From: Xanthobacteraceae bacterium | Lineage (GTDB): Bacteria > Pseudomonadota > Alphaproteobacteria > Rhizobiales > Xanthobacteraceae | Assembly (NCBI GenBank): GCA_030043175.1 | Contig: JASHYD010000454.1 | Coordinates: forward strand, 1 to 7,930 | Reading direction: 5' to 3' | DNA length: 7,930 nt | Shown here: positions 1 to 6,316 of the stretch, one piece after another | How the letters are laid out: each line of letters starts with the position of its first letter | Position numbering within the stretch: the first letter of the stretch is position 1 | Notes under the pieces: model-generated | Told to the model about the DNA's origin: nothing | What the model saw: only the letters and a program-made list of their open reading frames with translations | Database searches by the model: none | Position numbers and translations under genes: made by a program

Positions 1-484
1 CGGTGCGCATCATGATGGAGGAATGGATGAATGGATTGGTGCGCGCGAGAACCCGCGCCAGCATTGCCGGGTCGGTCGGCGGCGCAAGGCGGCCGACGAC
101 CTGCCCGGCCGCATCGATCCGCTCCGCAAGCGTGCCGAGCAAGCCGATCTCCGGGTGGGCCTGCATGAAGGCGAACTGTTTGCCAAGGCGATCGGTCCTC
201 GCGCGGTCATCGGCGTCGAGCCGCGCCAGGTAGGGCGCGCGCGCCTTGCTGATCGCCGAGTTGAGTGCCGGCACGATGCCTTGCGGTGCCTGCCGGACGA
301 GGCGAATGCGGCCGTCGGCGGCGGCAAAACGGGAGAGCAAGGCCACGGTGCCGTCATCCGATCCGTCGTCGACGATGACGAATTCGAACTCGAGGAAATC
401 CTGCGCCTGGACGCTCGCAACAGCTTCCGCCAGCCATTGCGCGCCATTGCGCACCGGCATGATGACGGAGATCGCCGGGGTCAT
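1..484 (-). CDS. Family 2 glycosyltransferase, partial (C-terminus beyond the left edge)
   Basis: The reverse strand is open from an ATG at 484-482 to the window edge, giving 161 N-terminal residues. The protein begins MTPAISVIMPVRNGAQWL, the classic first strand of a GT-A fold. It continues with VIVDDGSDDGT at residues 37-46 (nucleotide-sugar binding aspartates), LDADD at 89-93 (the DXD-type metal/UDP-sugar site) and NPFIHSSIMMR at 150-160, a segment typical of GT2 enzymes that act on cell-surface polysaccharides. The family transfers a sugar from a nucleotide-sugar donor, usually at the cytoplasmic face of the membrane. Donor and acceptor cannot be read from the sequence. The ATG lies 5 bp after the stop of the upstream exporter gene, so co-transcription is likely. 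The only possible ribosome site is a weak GAGAG inside the end of that gene. The C-terminal half is not visible, so total length and any membrane segments are unknown. Confidence 0.92.
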   Translation of the reverse strand, partial: MTPAISVIMPVRNGAQWLAEAVASVQAQDFLEFEFVIVDDGSDDGTVALLSRFAAADGRIRLVRQAPQGIVPALNSAISKARAPYLARLDADDRARTDRLGKQFAFMQAHPEIGLLGTLAERIDAAGQVVGRLAPPTDPAMLARVLARTNPFIHSSIMMRT

Positions 485-489
485 GACGG

Positions 490-1902
490 TCAGCTCTCGT
501 GGCGCCTCAGCGCCACGCCGATATCGCAAGCCAATCGCCGGAACTGCCACACTCCGACGAGACCGACGAGCCCGATGGCCCAGAACGCGAAGTGGAAGTC
601 CGCCGTCGTCAGTTCGGTGTCTCCCGGGTGTGTCAGCGCGGCGGCGCGCAGCATGATGGCGCCGCCGGCGACGCCCAGCGCGTTTCCCATTTGCTGCAAC
701 ATGCTAAACAGCGTGTTGGCGCTGCTCATGCGGGTCTGATCAAGATCGCTGAAGCTGAGCGCATTAATGGTGGTGAACTCCATTGATCGCGTGAGCCCGC
801 TCAAAAAGAGCACCGCGGCGATCACGGCCGGCGGTGTAGCCGCGGTCAGCAAGCCGCACGCGAAGATGGTAGCCATGGCCAGCCCGCCGTTCCAGATCAA
901 GGTGCGGCGAAACCCGAACCGGTCAAGCACCAGGCTGGTCGCCGGCTTCATCCCAAGGTTGCCGGCGAACACCGCGAGCAGCAGCAGGCCGGAGTCGAGC
1001 GAGCTAAGCCCGAATGCCAGTTGGAACATCAACGGCAGCAGGAAAGGCACTGCGCTGATGGCGGTGCGGAACAGCACGCCGCCGCCGACCGTGACCGCAA
1101 AGCTCGGCACTCTGAACGGCGTCAGGTCGAGGAGCGGGTGGACCGCCTGCCGGGCGTGGCGCACGGCATGCGCTGCCGCGCCGAGGCCGGCGCATAGCAG
1201 CGGCGCCGCAACGAACCACGCGATCCCGCCTCGCGCGATCGCTTCGAGGCAGTACATCAGACTGAAGCTCGCGAGCCCTGTCGAGGCAAATCCGCTCCAG
1301 TCAAACCGTCCTTTGCCCGTGCCGGGGGAGTTCGGAACGAGGATCAGCGCAAGCCCCAGCCCGACCAGGCCAAGCGGGACATTGAGCAGGAAAATCCAAT
1401 GCCACGAGCTGTAGGTGGTGATGAACCCGCCGAGCGGCGGGCCGATCACCGGCGCCATCAGGGCCGGCCAGGTCAGGTAGGCAATCACCCGCACCAAGTG
1501 CTGTTTTGCGGTCTTGCGCAGCACGATGAGCCGCCCGACCGGCACCATCATGGCGCCGCCGATTCCCTGGAGGATGCGCGCCACGGTGAACTGCCACAGC
1601 ATGTCGCTCGCGGCGCACAGCACCGAGGCAAGCGTGAATGTTACGATCGCGCAGGCAAACACCGTTCGTGCCCCAAACCGGTCCGTTAGCCAACCGCTCG
1701 CCGGAATGAAGACCGCGACGGTGAGCAGATACGCCGATATCCCGATGTTGAGGTCGACCGCAGCGACCCCGAAGGACTGCGCCATCTGGGGCAGCGCGGT
1801 GGCGATCACGGTGCCGTCGAGCTGCTCCATGAACAGCGCGCCTGCCACCAGCAGGGCAATGACCGCACTTTGGCGGAGAGACTTGTCGACGGCCGAAGTC
1901 AA
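490..1902 (-). CDS. MdtD-like MFS exporter (DHA2 / EmrB-QacA type)
   Basis: This 470-aa integral membrane protein matches E. coli MdtD (about 471 aa) from memory in length and in most conserved blocks. These are FMEQLDGTVIATALPQMAQ at residues 24-42 (TM1 with the acidic D29), GWLTDRFGART at 70-80 (MFS motif A), RILQGIGGAMMVPVGRL at 109-125 (motif B region), GPPLGGF at 154-160 (antiporter motif C) and SSWHWIFLLNVPLG at 165-178. The family comprises proton-driven drug or metabolite exporters of the inner membrane; the substrate here is unknown. The start is a TTG at 1902-1900. No ATG or GTG lies in frame between it and the upstream stop at 1944-1942, and the N-terminus aligns well with MdtD. 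The best Shine-Dalgarno-like run (AAAGGAAG, about 1935-1942) is some 33 nt too far upstream, so initiation is not well explained. The glycosyltransferase gene follows after 5 bp, suggesting an operon. Confidence 0.92.
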   Translation of the reverse strand: MTSAVDKSLRQSAVIALLVAGALFMEQLDGTVIATALPQMAQSFGVAAVDLNIGISAYLLTVAVFIPASGWLTDRFGARTVFACAIVTFTLASVLCAASDMLWQFTVARILQGIGGAMMVPVGRLIVLRKTAKQHLVRVIAYLTWPALMAPVIGPPLGGFITTYSSWHWIFLLNVPLGLVGLGLALILVPNSPGTGKGRFDWSGFASTGLASFSLMYCLEAIARGGIAWFVAAPLLCAGLGAAAHAVRHARQAVHPLLDLTPFRVPSFAVTVGGGVLFRTAISAVPFLLPLMFQLAFGLSSLDSGLLLLAVFAGNLGMKPATSLVLDRFGFRRTLIWNGGLAMATIFACGLLTAATPPAVIAAVLFLSGLTRSMEFTTINALSFSDLDQTRMSSANTLFSMLQQMGNALGVAGGAIMLRAAALTHPGDTELTTADFHFAFWAIGLVGLVGVWQFRRLACDIGVALRRHES

Positions 1903-1944
1903 AATCGCTGCACCGGTTCGATGCTTGTCGGGGCTTCCTTTCTA

Positions 1945-2031
1945 CATCAGTCGGGATTTGAATTCGATCGACCGAGAGCCTATTGAAATGTTAATTATCG
2001 CCGCCACACCGCCAGCGTTTCCCGACTGATG
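1945..2031. repeat. Perfect 12-bp inverted repeat spanning the divergent spacer
   Basis: CATCAGTCGGGA at 1945-1956 is the exact reverse complement of TCCCGACTGATG at 2020-2031, with 63 bp between the arms. Pairing stops on both sides of each arm. Read outward, both divergent transcripts would carry the same TCCCGACTGATG. On the plus strand its last three bases are the start codon of the membrane glycosyltransferase. On the minus strand the corresponding ATG is followed directly by TAG. The arrangement could be a pair of operators for one regulator, a long-range hairpin, or the relic of an inverted duplication; the sequence does not decide between these. Confidence 0.7.
1958..1986 (+). promoter_or_regulatory. 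Possible sigma-70-type promoter for the ArnT-like gene
   Basis: TTGAAT at 1958-1963 and TATTGA at 1981-1986 are separated by exactly 17 bp, inside the only A/T-rich stretch of the divergent spacer. The match to consensus is partial (4 of 6 and 3 of 6). Transcription would begin near 1993 and leave a leader of about 35 nt before the ATG at 2029. I found no comparable pair for the opposite direction. This is a weak prediction. Confidence 0.25.
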
Positions 2032-3756
2032 ATCTCGCCCTCTGGTTCAGCAACATCTCCGAGCCGGAGTTTTTGGACCGCGGCTGTCATTGTTTGTGCG
2101 CTCACGATCGTTCGTCTGGTCGGATTGCGCTTCTCCACGGTCGATCTGTTCTTCGACGAATCGCAGTACTGGTCATGGTCGCAGGATCTGGCATTGGGTT
2201 ATTTCTCCAAGCCGCCTTTGTTGGCCTGGCTCATCGCCGCGGCCGAGCATCTCTGCGGCCAGTCGGAAGCATGCATTCGCGCCCCGGCGCCGCTCATGAG
2301 CCTTGTCATCAGCCTGCTCGCGTACGCGATCGGTCGCACACTCTACGACCTGCGCACGGGATTCTGGGCCGCAATGCTGGCTGCATTCGGCACGGGTTCG
2401 GTGTTCGCTGCACGCATCGTATCGACCGACATGCCGCTCGTGCTGTTTTGGGCCCTGGCGCTCCTTGCCTATGTGCACTTGCTCAAAGAGGCAGACCGGC
2501 GTTGGGCGGTCGTGCTCGGCCTCGCGATGGGAGCGGGACTGCTTGGCAAATACGCGATGCTCTACTTCCTGCCGGGCCTCGTCCTAGCGGCCGCACTTGA
2601 AAAGCGGGCCCGTGCGCTGCTGGCAAGTCCCGAGCTTCGGCTGGCGCTCATGTTGGCGGTCATCGTGGCCTTGCCGAATATTCTGTGGAATGCGGCCAAT
2701 GGTTTTGTCGCATTCCGCTATGCCGGCGGCAACGTCATCGGCGAGCCGATCGAACTCAGCGTGATCCGCCCGCTCGAATTTTTGGCGACGCAGTTTGCGG
2801 TGTTTGGACCGGCGGTGTTCGGCGTGGCGATCGTGCGACTGGGGCGCGAGGCCGTCGCATATGGCCGGGCAGTTCTGTCTCATGCCACCTTTGTGGGGCA
2901 GGGCCATGGCACGTCGGCCCGCCACGCGTGCCGGGAGGGGGATGGGGCGAGGAGGCCTTTCGGCAAGCGCAAACTCGCCATCCGGAGCTTGCGGAGAGCC
3001 CCCCGGAATTTGCGCAACGAGGGCGCAAATTCCGATCTCTCCCGGCAAGCGGGGAGCGGTGAGGGGAGTGCCATGTGCGACCCGGACCGACTATTGCCGG
3101 CCGATCGCATTATGCTGGCATTCGCGCTGCCGCCGCTCGCCGTCATCGTCGTGACGGCGAGCCTGGTCCATGCTTATGCGAACTGGGCCGCCGCCGCCTT
3201 CGTTCCGCTCGCGGTCCTGGCAGCTGCGACCTTGACGCGCCGGAATCTGTCGCTTCTGTTGTGGGGCAGCCTCGCGCTGGGGATCGCGGCGCAGATCGCG
3301 CTGATCGGCGCCGATGCATTCGCGACCCGTATCCGCCTGCCGTTTCTCGCCAAGTCAAATCCGTATTATCGCACGCTCGGCTGGAACGCCTATGGCCGCA
3401 CCGTCGGGCAACTTGCCCGCAAGCTTAAGATTTCGGTCATTGCGAGCGACACCCGCGCCGAAATCGCTTCCCTGCTCTATTACTGGCGCGATCAGCCTGA
3501 GCAGATCCTGGCCTGGCCGACCAGCGAGGACCTGCCCGGTTTCGATCTGACCCGAGCGCTAACGGCGGCCGCACCGCAGCCGGTGCTGTTCGTGAGCCAG
3601 TGCCAGGACGCCGATCGATTGCAGCAATTCTACGCCCAGGTCATGCCGCTCGGCATATTTGTTCCGGACGATCCGGTGCCGCGCGGATTTGCGGCTTTCA
3701 CGCTCGAGCAGCCGCGCGGCCCGATCGGGCCGCTGGCGCCGTGCCGAACGGGTTGA
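2029..3756 (+). CDS. ArnT/PMT-like membrane glycosyltransferase with an in-frame repeat insertion
   Basis: This 575-aa multi-pass protein belongs to the GT-C dolichyl-phosphate-mannose / ArnT (PMT_2) superfamily, which moves sugars from polyprenyl-phosphate carriers to acceptors on the outer face of the inner membrane. After a first membrane segment (about residues 16-34) comes FFDESQYWSWS at 41-51, with the acidic catalytic D43-E44 pair. GYFSKPPLLAW follows at 57-67 and STDMPLVLFW at 132-141, both family hallmarks. Hydrophobic helices continue to about 270 and again from 361 to 428. A soluble C-terminal domain starts at NPYYRTLGWNAYGR (444-457). Residues about 283-355 do not fit the family: they are hydrophilic, arginine-rich and encoded by a palindromic repeat. 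Without them the protein would be close to the roughly 500 aa I expect. The catalytic parts are intact, so activity is possible but unproven. The ATG has no clear ribosome site. Acceptor and sugar are unknown; lipid A or surface glycan is a guess. Confidence 0.86.
   Translation: MISPSGSATSPSRSFWTAAVIVCALTIVRLVGLRFSTVDLFFDESQYWSWSQDLALGYFSKPPLLAWLIAAAEHLCGQSEACIRAPAPLMSLVISLLAYAIGRTLYDLRTGFWAAMLAAFGTGSVFAARIVSTDMPLVLFWALALLAYVHLLKEADRRWAVVLGLAMGAGLLGKYAMLYFLPGLVLAAALEKRARALLASPELRLALMLAVIVALPNILWNAANGFVAFRYAGGNVIGEPIELSVIRPLEFLATQFAVFGPAVFGVAIVRLGREAVAYGRAVLSHATFVGQGHGTSARHACREGDGARRPFGKRKLAIRSLRRAPRNLRNEGANSDLSRQAGSGEGSAMCDPDRLLPADRIMLAFALPPLAVIVVTASLVHAYANWAAAAFVPLAVLAAATLTRRNLSLLLWGSLALGIAAQIALIGADAFATRIRLPFLAKSNPYYRTLGWNAYGRTVGQLARKLKISVIASDTRAEIASLLYYWRDQPEQILAWPTSEDLPGFDLTRALTAAAPQPVLFVSQCQDADRLQQFYAQVMPLGIFVPDDPVPRGFAAFTLEQPRGPIGPLAPCRTG
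2881..3075. repeat. Palindromic repeat element inserted in-frame in a coding sequence
   Basis: This stretch differs in texture from the flanking coding DNA: G-runs (2933-2955), dense inverted repeats and a basic, low-complexity translation. It contains a perfect 12-bp stem (3004-3015 with 3023-3034), flanking arms that extend the fold (GCTTGC 2987-2992 with GCAAGC 3045-3050; GAGAG 2994-2998 with CTCTC 3037-3041), and a second small hairpin CTCCC/GGGAG (3039-3043, 3052-3056). CGGCAAGCG occurs twice (2961-2969 and 3043-3051). CATGGCAC (2905-2912) and GTGCCATG (3068-3075) form an outer 8-bp inverted pair. The distance between their outer ends is 171 bp, exactly 57 codons. The pattern resembles intergenic repeats I associate with Bradyrhizobium (CTCCCCGCTTGCGGGGAG core). 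The exact edges are uncertain and I see no clean target duplication. Confidence 0.75.
3004..3034. repeat. 12-bp perfect stem, 7-nt loop hairpin inside the insertion
   Basis: CGGAATTTGCGC at 3004-3015 pairs perfectly with GCGCAAATTCCG at 3023-3034 around the loop AACGAGG. It is the core of the inserted element and lies well inside an open reading frame, where such a long perfect palindrome is unusual. There is no following T-run, so it is unlikely to act as an intrinsic terminator. Confidence 0.85.
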
Positions 3757-3965
3757 GGCGTCTTGCGGGCGCGTTCGGATCGCTCACCTCTCCTTGCTGA
3801 TACCGCGTCGCGAGCGGCGATCCCGTCTTCGTGTCCACCCACGTCTTGCTTGCCAACCCCGGCCAATTAATCAACGTCTGTCCTGCGGATGAACCCGACA
3901 ATCGTGTCGAGAACCTCTCACTTGCTGACTTCGAAGAAGAGGCTCAGCCTGCGCAGAACCCGCCT
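3757..3965. other. Convergent intergenic spacer, no gene recognised
   Basis: This is the gap between the 3' ends of the ArnT-like gene and the CBS gene. I found no convincing terminator for either gene. The best structure is a 5-bp stem with a 4-nt loop (CGACA at 3896-3900, TGTCG at 3905-3909) without a T-tract. A minus-strand frame crossing the gap has a protein-like look but no supporting start signal (see rejected items). Confidence 0.6.
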
Positions 3966-4397
3966 CTAGCGCGCTGCAATGTAGGCGTCGCGAAGCACAT
4001 TCGATTCGACTTCCAATTCTTCCAGCCGATGCTTGACGACGTCGCCGATGCTCACAATGCCGAGGAGTTTGCCGTCGGCAAACACGGGCAGATGCCGCAC
4101 GCGGTGATTCGTCATCAGGCTCATGGCGTGCTTCAAGGTATCGCCGGGGGCAACCGTGATCATGGCATGGGGTGCAACATCTCGCACCGTCATGGAAAGC
4201 GCTTGGTCTGCATGCACACTGATGGCGCGGACGATGTCGCGTTCTGAGATGAGACCGGCGATGGCGTCACCGCTGGTTATGACCAGCGCGGCGATGCCGC
4301 GCGCTCGCATCCGATCGGCCGCAGTTTTGACCGTCTCAGTCGCCCGGATCGTGATGACGCTGCCGCCATTGCGGTCCAGAATACTCTGAATGCTCAT
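3966..4397 (-). CDS. Twin CBS-domain protein
   Basis: This 143-aa soluble protein consists almost entirely of two CBS motifs, which pair into a Bateman module that binds adenosine nucleotides such as AMP, ATP or SAM. The first CBS motif spans about residues 8-63 and ends with GLISERDIVRAI. The second spans about 75-130 and ends with LLGIVSIGDVVKHRLEELE. A short helical tail (VESNVLRDAYIAAR) closes the protein. Length and sequence match the stand-alone CBS proteins common in alphaproteobacteria, where the role is usually described only as energy or stress sensing. I chose the ATG at 4397-4395 over the GTG one codon earlier, because AGGAG at 4409-4405 is 7 nt from the ATG but only 4 nt from the GTG. 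The gene stands alone, convergent with the ArnT-like gene and about 280 bp from the next gene upstream. No catalytic domain is fused, so its target is unknown. Confidence 0.93.
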   Translation of the reverse strand: MSIQSILDRNGGSVITIRATETVKTAADRMRARGIAALVITSGDAIAGLISERDIVRAISVHADQALSMTVRDVAPHAMITVAPGDTLKHAMSLMTNHRVRHLPVFADGKLLGIVSIGDVVKHRLEELEVESNVLRDAYIAAR

Positions 4398-4404
4398 CAC
4401 CTCG

Positions 4405-4409
4405 CTCCT
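4405..4409 (-). promoter_or_regulatory. Ribosome binding site of the CBS gene
   Basis: The minus strand reads AGGAG, then 7 nt, then ATG at 4397. It is the clearest Shine-Dalgarno sequence in the window. Its spacing favours the ATG start over the adjacent GTG at 4400. Confidence 0.7.
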
Positions 4410-4468
4410 GTTGCGTTAACATGGCCCGAAACGAGCCAACCTGACCGTATCTCGCGCTGCGGTCGCAG

Positions 4469-4499
4469 GGTGAACAGAGCGTGGCCTTGCGCGTTCACC
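4469..4499. repeat. 7-bp inverted repeat upstream of the CBS gene
   Basis: GGTGAAC at 4469-4475 and GTTCACC at 4493-4499 are perfect inverted copies separated by 17 bp, about 70-100 bp upstream of the CBS start. On the plus strand the second arm is followed by TTTTCTT, giving a terminator-like look, but no plus-strand gene ends here. It could be an operator or a chance match. The rest of the 4398-4675 spacer shows nothing I can name. Confidence 0.3.
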
Positions 4500-4675
4500 T
4501 TTTCTTGAACCATCGTCCGCAAGCGTGAGCGCGGCAACCGGCAGTGGCGTGCGGAGCTGTCATCGGCCGAAGGTCGGACTCGCCGGCTTTGTTCATCCCG
4601 CGCATCTGCACAACGCACTCGAGACTGCGCATCTCACCCTACGGATCGCAACATTACAGGCTCATGGACAGCGCG

Positions 4676-6112
4676 TTACCGATCTGTCGCCGGTTCGCCG
4701 CGCACCAGCCGGAAAAAGGCCCGCGCCGACTCGTCCCAGTCCGGATGACGGAACGCCGTGCGGATGCGCGTCTCGTAGACGGCGCGCGATGCCGGATCCT
4801 CAATCCAGGTCGCCAACATGTGCCGCCAGACGTCGACATCAGTCGGATCAAGGCATGGCGAGAAGCCGTCGACCACTTCCGGCACGGCACCCCCTGTCGA
4901 GGCGAGAACGGCCTTACCATGTCGGAACGCTTCGACCACAGGCAGGCCGTATCCTTCATAACGCGAAGGATAGACACAGAATGCGGCGTCGCGGTAGAGC
5001 GTCGTCACGATCGCATCGTCGGCGTCAGTGAACATTTCGATGGTGCCGGCGATGCGCGGATCGTGACGCAAATCCCGCATCAGATCGTCGACCATCCAGC
5101 CCTTCCGCCCGGCGAAAACGAGCTTGAAGCGCGCGCGCTGTGGAATGCCGTCTTCGAGGAGCTTGACCCATGCATCGTAGATCAGCCGGTGGCCCTTGCG
5201 CGGCTCGATGGTGGAGACCAGCAGCGCGTAGCGTCCGCGCTCAAGGCCGGCAGGCGGCGGCTTCATGGCGGCCGGCATGCGGATGTCGGCGCCCAGCGGA
5301 CACACCGCGGTCGAACTCAGCATCAGCCCGGCCGCACGGCAATAAGCGCGCACATCTGCCTCTATCGTGCGGGAGTTGAAAATCACCAGGTCGGCAGCGG
5401 GAAATGCACGCTGGCAATAATCACGATGCGCTTGCACGTCGGCTGGCTTGTAGTAGTGGGGAAACATTACCGGGATGATGTCGAAGCAGAGCATCACGAA
5501 GCGGAATCCGCTCTTGCGCTTGAGCTCCACAATCGCCGCAATGTCGTTGTGGGCCCAGCCTGCTCCCGCGCACACCAGGGTGTCGCGTTGCGTGAGACTG
5601 AGAGGCGGGCCGAGAACCTTCCCGATCGGCAGATAGGCCCGGCGTGAACCGTCGGCCTTGAGCATGATGGCGCGGTACTTCTCGTTCATGATCCCCCGCT
5701 GGGCGGTGTCGATGAACGACGCGATCCGCGCATTCGCGGTGTCGAGACGGATCCGCTCGAGCAGCCCAAGCAGGCTGCGGCGAAATTGCAGGATCCACAG
5801 GGCGAGCGGCCGGATCGCGGCGGGGATGCGATCGGACTTGCGCTTTCCCTTGCGCGCCGGACTCACGAAGGACAGCGTATCGAGTACAGCGTCCTGCGCA
5901 ATCAGGCTCTTGGCCATTGCCGGGCTAAGACGCCGAAAGCACCGCAATTCGGGGTCGAAGAACGCCGGCACGACGTCGCCGAGGTGGGCCAGCGCCCAGC
6001 GGCCGAATTCGCCTTCCACCCTCACGATGCCGACCGGCGGTCCCGACCATAATGCCGCGCTCGTCAGATCGAACACGAGGCGCGCCGGGGCGTCTCCACA
6101 GCTACTATTCAT
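4676..6112 (-). CDS. GT-B glycosyltransferase (GT4 / glycosyl transferases group 1)
   Basis: This 478-aa, apparently soluble or peripheral enzyme has the two-domain GT-B layout. The N-terminal acceptor domain starts with RLVFDLTSAALWSG at residues 11-24. The C-terminal donor domain carries VSTIEPRKGH at 299-308 (the conserved EPRK-G phosphate-contact loop), LVFAGRKGWM at 331-340, and YPSRYEGYGLPVVEAFRHG at 381-399. The last of these contains the EX7E pair E386 and E394, which binds the nucleotide-sugar. PEVV at 411-414 follows, as usual for GT4. The family transfers sugars, often mannose or a related hexose, to O-antigen, exopolysaccharide or lipid acceptors in the cytoplasm. Specificity cannot be deduced. 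The ATG at 6112-6110 suits the family N-terminus, although its ribosome site is weak. The nearest genes on either side are a CBS protein and a hydroxylase, so it appears to be transcribed alone. No frameshift or lost motif was seen. Confidence 0.92.
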   Translation of the reverse strand: MNSSCGDAPARLVFDLTSAALWSGPPVGIVRVEGEFGRWALAHLGDVVPAFFDPELRCFRRLSPAMAKSLIAQDAVLDTLSFVSPARKGKRKSDRIPAAIRPLALWILQFRRSLLGLLERIRLDTANARIASFIDTAQRGIMNEKYRAIMLKADGSRRAYLPIGKVLGPPLSLTQRDTLVCAGAGWAHNDIAAIVELKRKSGFRFVMLCFDIIPVMFPHYYKPADVQAHRDYCQRAFPAADLVIFNSRTIEADVRAYCRAAGLMLSSTAVCPLGADIRMPAAMKPPPAGLERGRYALLVSTIEPRKGHRLIYDAWVKLLEDGIPQRARFKLVFAGRKGWMVDDLMRDLRHDPRIAGTIEMFTDADDAIVTTLYRDAAFCVYPSRYEGYGLPVVEAFRHGKAVLASTGGAVPEVVDGFSPCLDPTDVDVWRHMLATWIEDPASRAVYETRIRTAFRHPDWDESARAFFRLVRGEPATDR

Positions 6113-6211
6113 CGACGGCGGTCAAAGCTGGAGCTCGCGCGGATTTCGTTTACCTGATCGTCTTCTCTGCCATTCACCAACCGGTTTGGCCTTTGGTCCA
6201 CCCGATGACAC

Positions 6212-6292
6212 CCGGGATAAAGCGCAGCCAAATCCCGGCCGGCCCGGGTTTCGCTGACGCTCAACCCGGGCCACCCCCACCGCAAGCGGTGG
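6212..6292. repeat. Cluster of three intergenic hairpins (REP-like)
   Basis: Three perfect stems lie end to end between the hydroxylase stop and the GT4 start. They are CCGGGAT/ATCCCGG (6212-6218 with 6232-6238, 13-nt loop), GGCCCGGGTT/AACCCGGGCC (6241-6250 with 6263-6272, 12-nt loop) and CCACCGC/GCGGTGG (6277-6283 with 6286-6292, almost no loop). The middle one, with a loop reading TCGCTGACGCTC, resembles dispersed intergenic repeats I recall from Bradyrhizobiaceae. The cluster is just downstream of the hydroxylase gene and could help terminate or stabilise its transcript, although no T-tract follows on the minus strand. Confidence 0.75.
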
Positions 6293-6316
6293 AGCGCAAA
6301 CGCGCCACTGTAGCCG

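Noticed and set aside
23..739. Plus-strand open frame of 238 codons
   Set aside because: It spans the antisense of two real genes (GT2 and the end of the MFS gene) and their junction, and has no domain.
2933..2955. G-quadruplex in the G-run stretch of the insertion
   Set aside because: There are only three runs of three or more G followed by GG pairs, so a stable three-tetrad fold is not supported by the sequence.
2851..3115. Possible target duplication flanking the insertion (GCCGTCGCATATG versus GCCGATCGCATTATG)
   Set aside because: The match is imperfect, lies some distance outside the likely element edges, and both copies fit the normal coding sequence.
3698..3901. Minus-strand 67-codon frame with a fairly protein-like translation (…GLASKTWVDTKTGSPLATRY…)
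   Set aside because: It starts with TTG without a ribosome site, overlaps the 3' end of the ArnT-like gene by 59 bp, and ends in a low-complexity Ala/Arg tail. A homology search for the segment would settle it; I do not call it without one.
4397..4618. Minus-strand 73-codon frame whose TGA overlaps the CBS start as TGATG
   Set aside because: The overlap would allow translational coupling, but the frame has no good start signal and its sequence is Arg-rich without a recognisable motif. The CBS gene has its own strong ribosome site.
4544..5647. Plus-strand open frame of 367 codons
   Set aside because: It is antisense to the GT4 gene, whose motifs (EPRKG, EX7E) are unmistakable. The translation is rich in Arg, His and Ala and has no family signature.
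6177..6189. Near-palindrome CCAACCGGTTTGG upstream of the GT4 gene as an operator
   Set aside because: It is short, imperfect and about 65 bp from the start codon, with no promoter elements that I could recognise beside it.
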